Origin: an uncultured bacterium
GTDB taxonomy: Bacteria > Fidelibacterota > Marinisomatia > Marinisomatales > UBA1611
NCBI GenBank assembly: GCA_938092125.1
Contig: CALKMQ010000154.1
Location: 1-24,598, forward strand
Length of the DNA: 24,598 nucleotides
Direction: 5' to 3'
Shown piece by piece: positions 7,789 to 15,809 of the stretch. Below the pieces are notes generated by a model. The model searched no databases, was not told the origin of the DNA, and saw only the letters and a program-made list of their open reading frames with translations. How positions within the stretch are numbered: position 1 is the stretch's first letter; each line of letters opens with the position of its first letter. The position numbers were made by a program, and so were the translations under genes.

Positions 7789-8562
7789 ATGATATTTACT
7801 CAATTAATTCAAACAAATCTCCGAACAAAAGAACTAGGTAAAAAAATTGAATATTATAATAGGCTGGATTCAACAAATGAAGAAGCCTGGGAATTAATTG
7901 AAGAAGAACAAGAAAATCAGCACGGCACTGTTGTAATAACGGAGAATCAAATTAGAGGTAAAGGGAGAAAAGAAAATTCATGGTCAATGGTTGCAGGAAA
8001 AGGATTAGCTATATCAGTAATACTTGATAAAAAGTACCCCTCTAACCGTTCTAGTTTCATATCTCTCGCCACTGGTATTTCTGTAGTTGAATCGCTAAAA
8101 AAAAGGAATATTGAGTGTTCATTAAAATGGCCCAACGACATTTATTATCAAGAAAAAAAAATTGGCGGAATATTATGTGAAAGCAAAATAAAGAAAAACT
8201 CTATTGATAAAATTGTAGTTGGCGTAGGTATTAATGTTAATGAAACTATTGAAGAGCATCCTGAAGATCTTCAAAAAAATTTAACAACTATGTTTAGCAT
8301 TACAAACCATGCACATCAGAGGGAATTAATTGTAGCTGAGTTTATTAATTCTTTTGAGCGCCAATTAAAAAAACTCAATGATGAATCAAATAGTATAATC
8401 GATGCATGGCTTAACCATTGTTTACATTTAAACAAAAAAGTTTCCTTCTCAAATAATAACAAACTTGATGAAGGCACCTTTATTGGCCTCAATGAAAAAG
8501 GCTATGCCCAAATAGAGATCAATGGTGAAGTCAAAACATATAATTCCATTAATCTAATCTAA
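7789..8562 (+). CDS. birA: Biotin--[acetyl-CoA carboxylase] ligase
   Basis: The enzyme activates biotin as biotinyl-AMP and attaches it to the carrier lysine of biotin-dependent carboxylases. At 257 residues it is the monofunctional form with no N-terminal DNA-binding domain, so it should not act as a repressor. Visible motifs are D27-STN, the nucleotide-binding loop R56-GKGRKENSW (GRGRRG-like, with Lys for the first Arg), K113-WPND, K124-IGGIL and V144-GVGINVN. It starts two bases after the preceding stop with no Shine-Dalgarno site, so translation is probably coupled. Biotin ligase next to methylmalonyl-CoA mutase fits a propionyl-CoA carboxylase route, although the carboxylase is not in the window. 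Confidence 0.93.
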   Translation: MIFTQLIQTNLRTKELGKKIEYYNRLDSTNEEAWELIEEEQENQHGTVVITENQIRGKGRKENSWSMVAGKGLAISVILDKKYPSNRSSFISLATGISVVESLKKRNIECSLKWPNDIYYQEKKIGGILCESKIKKNSIDKIVVGVGINVNETIEEHPEDLQKNLTTMFSITNHAHQRELIVAEFINSFERQLKKLNDESNSIIDAWLNHCLHLNKKVSFSNNNKLDEGTFIGLNEKGYAQIEINGEVKTYNSINLI

Positions 8563-8574
8563 AAGATTTAAATG

Positions 8575-8594
8575 TTTAATATTTTTATATTAAA
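8575..8594. repeat. A/T-only inverted repeat upstream of the ferritin-like gene
   Basis: Two exact 8-base arms, TTTAATAT and ATATTAAA, are separated by four T. They lie 17 bases before the ferritin-like ATG at 8612. This may be an operator or promoter element for the ferritin-like gene. A hairpin of only A-T pairs would be weak, and such repeats also occur by chance in A+T-rich spacers. Confidence 0.4.
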
Positions 8595-8611
8595 TAGCAC
8601 TATCTTTAATA

Positions 8612-9037
8612 ATGGATAAAAACAAAATATTAAACTCTTTAAATAATATACTTGAACTTGAACTTGCGGGTGTTGTCAGGTATACTCATTACGCATTCAT
8701 GGTTCAGGGCCCCTACAGATTAAGTGTTGTAGACTGGCTTAGAGAACAAGCAAAAGAATCTTTAATGCATGCTGAGATGGTTGGAGAACATATTACAAGC
8801 TTGGGCGAACATCCGACTCTTAAAATTGGAGAATTATTAGAGACACACAAGCACTCAACAGAAGATATCTTAAATGAGTGTTTAGATCATGAGAAGTCTG
8901 CAGTTAAAGCTTACTACGGCTTATTAGAGAACATTGATGGCAAGTCTATAATGTTAGAAGAATATGCTAGAACTATGATTGCAACAGAGGAAATGCACCA
9001 AGCAGAGCTCAAAAAAATGTTAAGAGATAACTTTTAG
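8612..9037 (+). CDS. Ferritin-like (short bacterioferritin-type) protein
   Basis: This 141-residue four-helix-bundle protein probably handles iron at a di-iron site. Likely ligands are Glu15 or Glu17 in ILELELAG, Glu49/His53/Glu55 in AKESLMHAE, Glu94 in DHEKSAVKAYY, and Glu126 with His129 in EEMHQAEL. The second ExxH motif is canonical; in the first, the residue three before His53 is Ser50, with Glu49 one position earlier. It lacks the C-terminal extension of full ferritins and no haem-binding Met is assigned. It resembles the short ferritin-like proteins annotated as bacterioferritin in cyanobacteria. The gene is 49 bases after birA and ends 8 bases before the convergent glutaryl-CoA dehydrogenase gene. 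Confidence 0.8.
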   Translation: MDKNKILNSLNNILELELAGVVRYTHYAFMVQGPYRLSVVDWLREQAKESLMHAEMVGEHITSLGEHPTLKIGELLETHKHSTEDILNECLDHEKSAVKAYYGLLENIDGKSIMLEEYARTMIATEEMHQAELKKMLRDNF

Positions 9038-9044
9038 GTTATCT
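9025..9044 (-). terminator. Possible terminator between convergent ferritin and gcdH genes
   Basis: AGATAAC and GTTATCT form an exact 7-base stem with a 6-base loop, spanning the ferritin stop codon. Read on the minus strand, the hairpin is followed after six bases by a run of seven T, so it could end the seven-gene minus-strand transcript. The plus-strand side has no T run. The stem is A+T-rich and therefore weak. Confidence 0.4.
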
Positions 9045-9045
9045 T

Positions 9046-10218
9046 CTAAGAATCGTACGCTGCTAACCCAGTAACAGATTGTCCCAATATTAAAGAATGC
9101 ATTTCATGTGTTCCTTCGTAAGTAAAAACAGTCTCAATATTTGTCATATGTCTCATTGGTGAGTAATCTTCCATAATTCCATTTCCACCTAAAATTTCTC
9201 TACATGTCCTTGCTACATCCCTAGCCATTTGGCAATGATTCCTTTTCGCCAAAGACACCTGGTCAAATCTCATTTTCCCACTATCCTTTAATCTCCCAAG
9301 CTGATAAACCGTTAACTGCGCCATCGTAATTTGTGTAATCATTTCTGCAAACTTGGCTTGGGTTAACTGGTAACCTGCGATAGGCTTACTAAACTGCTTT
9401 CTTTCTAGAGAGTAATCCAGTGCAGTTTGATAGCAATCAATGGCCGCGCCTACCATACCCCAGGCGATACCATATCTTGCTTGAGTAAGACATGAAAGGG
9501 GGCCTTTTAATCCCTCAACACCCGGAAGCCTTGAGCTATCCGGCACCTTTACATTTACCATTGATAATTCTGAAGTAACAGAAGCTCTCAAACTTAATTT
9601 CCCATGGATATCGTTTGAAGTAAAACCCTCCATTCCTTTTTCAAGAAAGAAACCTCTGATCACACCAGATTCATCCTTGGCCCAAACAAGTGCGACATCG
9701 GCCAAACTCCCATTCGTAATCCACATTTTTGAACCATTAATAATCCAATCATCTCCGTCTTTCTTTGCTGAAGTAGCCATGCCTCCAGGATTTGAACCAA
9801 AGTTTGATTCAGTTAATCCAAAACAACCTATTAATTCACCTGCTCCAAGTCCTGGTAACCACTTCTTTTTTTGTTCATTTGATCCATATGCATGAATAGG
9901 ATACATAACCAATGAACCTTGGACACTAGCAAATGAACGTAACCCGGAATCACCTCTTTCAAGCTCATGAAGAATTAAACCATATGCAACATTACTTACG
10001 CCAGCTCCGCCACTTTCTTCAGGCAAAGCTGAACCCATAAACCCAAGTTCACCTAATTTTGTAGCAATTTCTAATGGGAATGTTCCTTTTTCGAAATGCT
10101 CATTAATCAGTGGCTTGAATTCCTTAGTAACGAATTCATTTGCTGTTTTTTGAATAAATAATTCTTCTTCAGTTAATAAATCTGATATGTTGTAAAAATC
10201 CGGACCAATAAGTTTCAT
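9046..10218 (-). CDS. gcdH: Glutaryl-CoA dehydrogenase
   Basis: This FAD enzyme of the acyl-CoA dehydrogenase family oxidises and decarboxylates glutaryl-CoA to crotonyl-CoA in lysine and tryptophan breakdown. It has 390 residues, the normal length without a mitochondrial leader. The substrate-pocket residues diagnostic of this subfamily fall at the same numbers as in mature human GCDH: Glu87, Arg94 and Ser98 in ELERGDSGLRSFASVQ. The catalytic base is Glu368 in TYEGTHEMHSLILGQ. FAD-binding CFGLTE (132-137), KMWITNG and ARYGIAWG are present. An AAGGA Shine-Dalgarno site lies 7 bases before the ATG. It is the last gene of the minus-strand run, 71 bases after the acyltransferase, a gap that could hold its own promoter. 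Confidence 0.92.
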   Translation of the reverse strand: MKLIGPDFYNISDLLTEEELFIQKTANEFVTKEFKPLINEHFEKGTFPLEIATKLGELGFMGSALPEESGGAGVSNVAYGLILHELERGDSGLRSFASVQGSLVMYPIHAYGSNEQKKKWLPGLGAGELIGCFGLTESNFGSNPGGMATSAKKDGDDWIINGSKMWITNGSLADVALVWAKDESGVIRGFFLEKGMEGFTSNDIHGKLSLRASVTSELSMVNVKVPDSSRLPGVEGLKGPLSCLTQARYGIAWGMVGAAIDCYQTALDYSLERKQFSKPIAGYQLTQAKFAEMITQITMAQLTVYQLGRLKDSGKMRFDQVSLAKRNHCQMARDVARTCREILGGNGIMEDYSPMRHMTNIETVFTYEGTHEMHSLILGQSVTGLAAYDS

Positions 10219-10289
10219 TACATTTTCCTTGTTGTGTTTGTATAAATTAATCTAATAAAGTATAAAAAAGTAAACTTCGATAATAAAAA

Positions 10290-11303
10290 TTATAATACTA
10301 TGTTTCTTTGCTCTTCCATTCCCATCGAAATAACGAAAGGATCTCTTTCTTGAGATTTTAAAAAGTCACTTTTTGAAGTTAAGCCATTCCAATTATGATC
10401 AATCAAAACTTGCGCAACTGGACTTCCAAGTGAATTTCCAGGCCCGAGAAGAACAATATGGTCCGGGCAAAACTCTTTAACTGCAACTTCAATAGAAGAT
10501 GAAAAATCATAGGGCTGTATAATTTGATGCCCAAAAGTATAATTATATAATTCTCTAATATCCGTTGACCAAGGAGACCAAATATTACCCCGTCCATCTA
10601 TGACAGGAATTCTAGGCTTATTAAAAATTTTATAATCAAAATGAGATTGTGCGAGTGTAGACGACTTTTCAAGGTGATGAGTATGAAAAGCAGCATGAAA
10701 AGGAATCTGAAAGGGATATTTATCAATCGCAGGTAATGTTTTTAATAAGTGATCTAGGGCACTCTGTTCACCTCCAATCACAATGAAGCCACCTAAATTT
10801 ATAGATAAATGAGCTCCAATTTGTGCAACTTCATCTAATAACATGTTTTTTCGATCAATATTCAATTGCCAGTCTTCATCGATAATTGGATATATAATCT
10901 GTCCGCCCTCACCGTGATTTTGAGTGAAAACACCCATGGTCTGAATGAGCTCAAAACCACTTTTACTTGTTAAGGCACCACTTAAAGCCATCGCGATATA
11001 CCAACCCATAGAATTACCACATATCGCTGCGACTTCATACTCTTCTTTATTGATTGAGTAGAAATCTTTTAAAGAACAAGAATAAATCAAAGGAGAAGCA
11101 TTTTCTCCAATCATGTGTGTTTTTGCTCTAAAAATATTTTTATCAAGCTCAAAAACACTTTTTAATTTTTTTGCAGATCTTATTTTATCTTGCTCTTCAA
11201 TCATTGCCCTAAGGTTTGAATCAACATTCTCTAAATAATTTGAAGTTTCTCGGGTATAAGACCCTCGACCTGGACAAACAACGACTATTCTTTTTTTACG
11301 CAT
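10290..11303 (-). CDS. FabD-like acyltransferase lacking the malonyl-binding arginine
   Basis: The 337-residue protein has the malonyl-CoA:ACP transacylase fold: an N-terminal PGRGSY (PGQGSQ-like), the nucleophile elbow GNSMG with Ser98 (the usual GHSxG with Asn for His), His203 in IPFHAAFH, Gln260 in the FGHQIIQP block, and LLGPGNSLG near the end. By hand alignment with E. coli FabD (Ser92, Arg117, His201, Gln250), the Arg position, 25 residues after the serine, is Met123. Loss of this Arg is known in acyltransferases that use non-carboxylated acyl groups, so malonyl-CoA is probably not its substrate. The ATG overlaps the stop of the E1 gene (GAGAATGCGTAA), so translation is coupled to a ketoacid dehydrogenase. 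The carrier partner is unknown. Confidence 0.82.
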   Translation of the reverse strand: MRKKRIVVVCPGRGSYTRETSNYLENVDSNLRAMIEEQDKIRSAKKLKSVFELDKNIFRAKTHMIGENASPLIYSCSLKDFYSINKEEYEVAAICGNSMGWYIAMALSGALTSKSGFELIQTMGVFTQNHGEGGQIIYPIIDEDWQLNIDRKNMLLDEVAQIGAHLSINLGGFIVIGGEQSALDHLLKTLPAIDKYPFQIPFHAAFHTHHLEKSSTLAQSHFDYKIFNKPRIPVIDGRGNIWSPWSTDIRELYNYTFGHQIIQPYDFSSSIEVAVKEFCPDHIVLLGPGNSLGSPVAQVLIDHNWNGLTSKSDFLKSQERDPFVISMGMEEQRNIVL

Positions 11304-13512
11304 TCTCGTACAATTTCAAGGCATGAAATGTTATTGTTTGACTGTTCGGCAAAGTAGAAGTTGCTGCATCACCAAGCGGAATAAAACTATCCTCAGCCGC
11401 ATGAAGATTTATATCATATCTATTTTTCATTTTTGAATATAATAAAGACATTAAACCTTCTCCATAAGATCCTGAGCGCCTACACTCATCTACAATTAAA
11501 ATTTTATTGGATGATCCAATTTCAGTTATTAATTGTTCAACATTTATATCAGACAACCAGCACAAATCAATAATTTTAATTTTCTTCTTTATTTTTTTTT
11601 CAATTTCAGGTTGCGCTTTTAATGAATGATAAAGACCATTACCATAACTAATAATAGTCAAAGCATCACCATCACCATAATTATTAAATTTTCCAATTTC
11701 AAGAACTTCGCCTAATTCTGGATAATTAAAACACCATTTATTATCTTTAGCTTCATGAAGATCCTTTGTCATGTAAAGAGCAATTGGTTCAATAAATACT
11801 ACTATTCTTCCATTTTTGTAAGCGTGATCAACTGCAGTCCTTAACATCTTGACCGCATCTGCACCATTTGAAGGACAGGCTACGACCACCCCTGGTATAT
11901 CTCTAAAAATTGCTAAGGAGTTATCATTATGAAAATGACCACCAAAACCTTTCTGATAAGCTAAACCTGCGATACGTATTACCATTGGGTTTGTATATTG
12001 AGATTGACTAAAAAAAGAAAGTGTTGCTGCTTCTCCTCTTAATTGATCTTCTGCATTATGAAAATAAGCTAAAAATTGTATCTCTGGTATTGGTAGAAAT
12101 CCATTGTGAGCTAGTCCTGCAGCAAATCCAATAATAGATGTTTCATCTAAGGGGCTATTAAAAACTCTCCTTATAGAAAACTGCTCATATAAACCTGATG
12201 TGACATGATAGACACCTCCTTTTTTAGCTACATCTTCACCGAAAATCAATCCATTTTTATACTGTAGCATTATATCAGAAAGAGCATAGTTTATTAGTTT
12301 TGCCATATGCGCAGACCTAGAAAGCCTTTTATATTCTTTACCAAAAATTTCAGCTCTCTCTTTTTCTTGAGGTGAATCGGGATGATTTATTTTAATATTT
12401 GAAGGAACAATTGACTTCATTACATCTGCTGCTTTTGAAAGTCTTGGTCTTGTTGCTGCTTTATCAAAAACATAGTTTACTTTTTTTCTAGCATGCTCAT
12501 ATAAATTAAATATTTCATCTGAAGACAATATATCGTTTACTAATAAAGCTGAAGCGGAATAAAGTAATGGATCTCTTCTTTCAGCCTTCTCTATTTGATC
12601 CATTTCTAGATAACTTGATTCAATATCAGATCCAGCATGACCCATTAATCTTACAGTTTTCATATGTAAGAAAACTGGGGCCCGATTTAAACGGCAATAT
12701 TCCTCCGCCATTTTTGAAACTCTTATTGTATCAAGAATATTTAATCCATTACAGCTAAAATATTTCAAATGCTCTTGCGTTGAATAAGTATTTTTTATCC
12801 AATCATTTGGCGTCGGGACAGAAATACCTAGGCCATTATCTTCACAAATAAAAATTACAGGCACATTCCCACCTATACTTCTAACCCACCTTGATGTATT
12901 AAATCCTGTTAGTGCGCTTGCATGATTTGCGCTCGCGTCTCCAAAACTACAAATAACTATACTGTTTGATTTTAATTCTTTTTCTTTAATTCTTAGATCT
13001 TTAGCTCTATCAATTGAAAAGGCGGCACCAACTGCTTTTGGAATATGGCTAGCAATTGTGCTTGTTTGAGGCGGAATATTTAACGGTTTACTTCCAAGAA
13101 CTTTATGTCTACCACCGCTGATGGGGTCTTCTGATGATGCCATAAATGATAGTGCCATATCATAAAGGGGCGTGCTCCCAAAAAGCTGTTTTGAACGTTC
13201 AATAAAAAAAGGGCCACTTCGGTAGTGCAAAAAAGCAATGTCTGAAAATGGAAATACATTACCAAATACGGCATTAGATTCATGTCCAGAACTTCCAATA
13301 GTATAAAAACATTGTCCTTTATCTTTTAATTCCCTCGCTTTAATATCTATATGCCTACTGAAAACTTGACTTTCAAAAATAGATACTATCTCGTTTATAT
13401 TTATGTTTAAATCATTTACCGCGGTAAACTGTTCATTTTTTGGAAGAGAATTGTTTTTCAAAGATTCTAAAAAATTATTATCTATGATTTCAGCTCTGTT
13501 AAATTGATTCAT
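11296..13512 (-). CDS. Fused E1 alpha/beta 2-oxoacid (branched-chain type) dehydrogenase
   Basis: This single 738-residue protein carries both halves of a thiamine-diphosphate ketoacid dehydrogenase E1. The alpha half (about 50-350) includes YTIGSSGHESN, the ThDP motif beginning G191-DASAN and ending E224-DN, and a GHAGSD loop. The beta half (about 400-738) includes GEDVAKKGGVYHVT, NSPLDETSIIGFAAG, PEIQFLAYFHNAEDQ and the GGHFHND active-site loop near 525. The fused form is common in Bacteroidota-like bacteria and is usually called 2-oxoisovalerate dehydrogenase. E1 decarboxylates the ketoacid and acylates a lipoyl E2; neither E2 nor E3 is in the window. It overlaps the FabD-like gene by 8 bases and follows the hexapeptide acyltransferase by 28. 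Substrate is inferred from family resemblance only. Confidence 0.88.
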   Translation of the reverse strand: MNQFNRAEIIDNNFLESLKNNSLPKNEQFTAVNDLNININEIVSIFESQVFSRHIDIKARELKDKGQCFYTIGSSGHESNAVFGNVFPFSDIAFLHYRSGPFFIERSKQLFGSTPLYDMALSFMASSEDPISGGRHKVLGSKPLNIPPQTSTIASHIPKAVGAAFSIDRAKDLRIKEKELKSNSIVICSFGDASANHASALTGFNTSRWVRSIGGNVPVIFICEDNGLGISVPTPNDWIKNTYSTQEHLKYFSCNGLNILDTIRVSKMAEEYCRLNRAPVFLHMKTVRLMGHAGSDIESSYLEMDQIEKAERRDPLLYSASALLVNDILSSDEIFNLYEHARKKVNYVFDKAATRPRLSKAADVMKSIVPSNIKINHPDSPQEKERAEIFGKEYKRLSRSAHMAKLINYALSDIMLQYKNGLIFGEDVAKKGGVYHVTSGLYEQFSIRRVFNSPLDETSIIGFAAGLAHNGFLPIPEIQFLAYFHNAEDQLRGEAATLSFFSQSQYTNPMVIRIAGLAYQKGFGGHFHNDNSLAIFRDIPGVVVACPSNGADAVKMLRTAVDHAYKNGRIVVFIEPIALYMTKDLHEAKDNKWCFNYPELGEVLEIGKFNNYGDGDALTIISYGNGLYHSLKAQPEIEKKIKKKIKIIDLCWLSDINVEQLITEIGSSNKILIVDECRRSGSYGEGLMSLLYSKMKNRYDINLHAAEDSFIPLGDAATSTLPNSQTITFHALKLYENA

Positions 13513-13540
13513 ATCTATGGTAGAAATTCTCTGAAAAACT

Positions 13541-14239
13541 TTATTTCTTTTTAATAAATTTTGCTGGTATTCCGCCCCATACTTCCCCGGGAGGGACCTT
13601 TGTATATTTTGGAACTATTGCCCTTGATGCTATAACAGATCCATCACCAATGATACAACCTGGATTAATTTGCGCACCTAAACCAATTAAACAATTATTA
13701 CCAATTTCAATTGGCGAAAATACTAGATCATCTCTTTCTGCTAAATGAGGAGTAATAATTACTTTTGAGCCAATAATTGCATTCTCGCCAATTGAAACTA
13801 AGTAAGGATCATTTATCCGATCACTGCTTACAAAAGCTCCCTTACCAATTTTACACCCGAGGGCCCTATAATAAAAGTCTGTAATCCATGATGGAACCAT
13901 ATGATGAATGCTAGGCTTAGCTAGACGATCTAGAACATTTAAAAAACCCCACCTTATCGTTATTGCAGAAAGAAAAGGAACCCGGATGGAACCGATTGAA
14001 GGCTTGAAAACATAACTTAATAAAGCTGTTAGTAGAATTGTTGAAAGCATCCATGATACATACGCAATACCAATACTGATTCCGATATATAGAGAACGCT
14101 CAAAATTTGAATAAGATACAGTGCTTTGAAAAATATTTAAAACAATGTAAACACCGGGAACAGATGAAATACCCCAATGAATTCCTGTATAAAGAACGAC
14201 AACGGTTGTTAAAACATTTTGTGTCAGTTTCCACAGCAT
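13541..14239 (-). CDS. Membrane-anchored hexapeptide-repeat (LbH) acyltransferase
   Basis: The 232-residue protein has two or three hydrophobic segments in its first 85 residues (around 8-35 and 50-80), followed by a left-handed beta-helix from about residue 128: GCKIGKGAFVSSD, VSIGENAIIGSKVIITP, IEIGNNCLIGLGAQI and CIIGDGSVIASRAIVPKYT, ending GGIPAKFIKKK as in many acetyltransferases of this fold. His154 in ITPHL is a candidate catalytic base. The fold transfers acetyl or other acyl groups from CoA or ACP to sugars or amino compounds. The N-terminal part resembles acyltransferase domains attached to NRPS-like adenylation proteins. It lies 28 bases after thyX and 28 before the E1 gene. Confidence 0.8.
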   Translation of the reverse strand: MLWKLTQNVLTTVVVLYTGIHWGISSVPGVYIVLNIFQSTVSYSNFERSLYIGISIGIAYVSWMLSTILLTALLSYVFKPSIGSIRVPFLSAITIRWGFLNVLDRLAKPSIHHMVPSWITDFYYRALGCKIGKGAFVSSDRINDPYLVSIGENAIIGSKVIITPHLAERDDLVFSPIEIGNNCLIGLGAQINPGCIIGDGSVIASRAIVPKYTKVPPGEVWGGIPAKFIKKK

Positions 14240-14267
14240 AAAATAAGTTATTTAATTTGGATTATAT

Positions 14268-14981
14268 CTAATTTTGGTCATCCCAGTAAACTTCTTGCCA
14301 TAATTTTGTTGTTTCCGGAAAAACATTTAACATAATTTTTTTCAATGCCTTTGCATATTCTTGAATCTCAATTTGAGCGGTTGCCTCATCTCTGAGCTCA
14401 ATAAAATTCATAATGGATTGAAAAGAGGCTGTCCACCATACCTGCGTATAGACAGTTAAAGGTAGAATGCTCCTTGCCTGCTCTTTGGCAACGCCCATTT
14501 CAATCATTTTTTCATAGGCATCTATGGACCTATGTTGAGCCTCACTCCATAGAGTCTGCGCACCACTTTGATCTTCTACCAACCCCTCACTTGCCTGTTT
14601 ATTATCGTCGGATTGAGCACGAAAGTTTTCAGGCATATAGAAATCAGAATATTCAACATATCTTCCACTGATTTCATTCCAAGCATGATCTTTTGTAGGA
14701 TGATCTGATGTCGTTTCTATACCAACAACATGTTTATACCATTGTCTCATTACAAATTCTGGAGCTTTAATAATCATCATCACATGCTGATGTCTGAATG
14801 GTGAAAAATGCTTGTGTTTTATAAGATACTTTGAAAGCCTTCTATCCTTACTTGTAAATTCTTTCGATCGTCCTCCAAATGAAACTCTTGCCGCATTTAC
14901 CGGCGTAAGATCATCACCTAACATATCAACGACTTCAATATAGCCCTTATCTAATACTTTTTCATTTTCAACATTACTCAT
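14268..14981 (-). CDS. thyX: FAD-dependent thymidylate synthase with an interrupted ThyX motif
   Basis: ThyX makes dTMP from dUMP with methylene-tetrahydrofolate and reduced flavin. The 237-residue protein shows the family pattern: ARVSF near 32, KYLIKHKHFSPFRHQHVMM, R79-QWYKH, W101-NEISGRYVEYSDFYMP, then LPLTVYTQVWWTASFQSIMN and FIELRDEATAQIEIQEYA. The usual signature has RHR followed by seven residues and Ser inside NExSxRY. Here it reads Lys83-His84-Val85, and about 12 extra residues, rich in Asp, His and Thr, separate it from NEISGRY. A Shine-Dalgarno AGGAA lies 5 bases before the ATG. No thyA is in the window. Its neighbours give no direct functional link. Confidence 0.88.
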   Translation of the reverse strand: MSNVENEKVLDKGYIEVVDMLGDDLTPVNAARVSFGGRSKEFTSKDRRLSKYLIKHKHFSPFRHQHVMMIIKAPEFVMRQWYKHVVGIETTSDHPTKDHAWNEISGRYVEYSDFYMPENFRAQSDDNKQASEGLVEDQSGAQTLWSEAQHRSIDAYEKMIEMGVAKEQARSILPLTVYTQVWWTASFQSIMNFIELRDEATAQIEIQEYAKALKKIMLNVFPETTKLWQEVYWDDQN

Positions 14982-14999
14982 TTTAATTCCTATCGTAAT

Positions 15000-15806
15000 T
15001 TATTTTTGACTCAATACTTTAAACGTTTTATCTACAGATAAATTATAACCAGCAATAATACCAGGTTCAATTAAAGTTTTCTCATTATTAAAATTTAGTT
15101 CTTGACCATTTTTTAAATTGATAACCTTGCCACCAGCTTCATTAATTAGACAAACTCCAGCGCATACATCCCACTCATTTTTTGGGCGAAGAGTAGCAAA
15201 AACATCAGCTTTACCTACAGCAGTTAGTCCCATTTTATATGCAACACTTCCAATTGGCTCTAGTTTTTTAAAGTTTTGTTTGAATGGGTCCCATAATCCC
15301 CTTCTAGATTCAGAACGGCTATTCAAAATTGTCATTTCTGTAGTGCTCTCTTTTTCTGATACTTTAAATTTTTCATTGTTTAAAAAAGCGCCAGAGCCCT
15401 GGCACGCATAAAATATTTCCCGAGTTACTGGATTATACAAAATCCCGACGATTGGTTTCCCGTTCTTTACTAGACCAACACTTACTACGAATTGAGGGAC
15501 ACCCTCTATGAATTCCTTCGTCCCATCTAAAGGATCAACAATCCAAACTTTTTCTTTTTTTAATCTATCTTTTGAATCTACAGTCTCCTCGGATAACCAA
15601 CCATAACTAGGCCTGGCTCCAACTAGAGTCTTTTTCAAATAATCATCTGCTTCATTATCTGCAGTGGTGACAGGATTATGATAGCCTTTTTCTTTAATTT
15701 GATAATCATGCCGGTAATACTTCATAATTATTTCACCAGCATTTTTTGATGCTTCTAAAGCAATCGATAAATCTTCTTCTAAAATTAATTTGTCATCTTT
15801 AGGCAT
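15000..15806 (-). CDS. cysQ: 3'(2'),5'-bisphosphate nucleotidase, CysQ type
   Basis: This 268-residue member of the inositol-monophosphatase superfamily most resembles CysQ, which removes the 3'-phosphate of PAP formed by sulfate activation. Metal-site motifs are WLSEET (Glu73/Glu74), W88-IVDPLDGTKEFI (Asp91, Asp94) and E211-WDVCAG (Asp213). TKEFI after DPLDG is typical of CysQ rather than of inositol monophosphatase (DGTxNF). Whether it acts on PAP, inositol phosphates or another sugar phosphate cannot be fixed from sequence alone. It begins 3 bases after the peptidase stop and ends 18 bases before thyX, so it belongs to the same run. Confidence 0.85.
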   Translation of the reverse strand: MPKDDKLILEEDLSIALEASKNAGEIIMKYYRHDYQIKEKGYHNPVTTADNEADDYLKKTLVGARPSYGWLSEETVDSKDRLKKEKVWIVDPLDGTKEFIEGVPQFVVSVGLVKNGKPIVGILYNPVTREIFYACQGSGAFLNNEKFKVSEKESTTEMTILNSRSESRRGLWDPFKQNFKKLEPIGSVAYKMGLTAVGKADVFATLRPKNEWDVCAGVCLINEAGGKVINLKNGQELNFNNEKTLIEPGIIAGYNLSVDKTFKVLSQK

Positions 15807-15809
15807 TAA

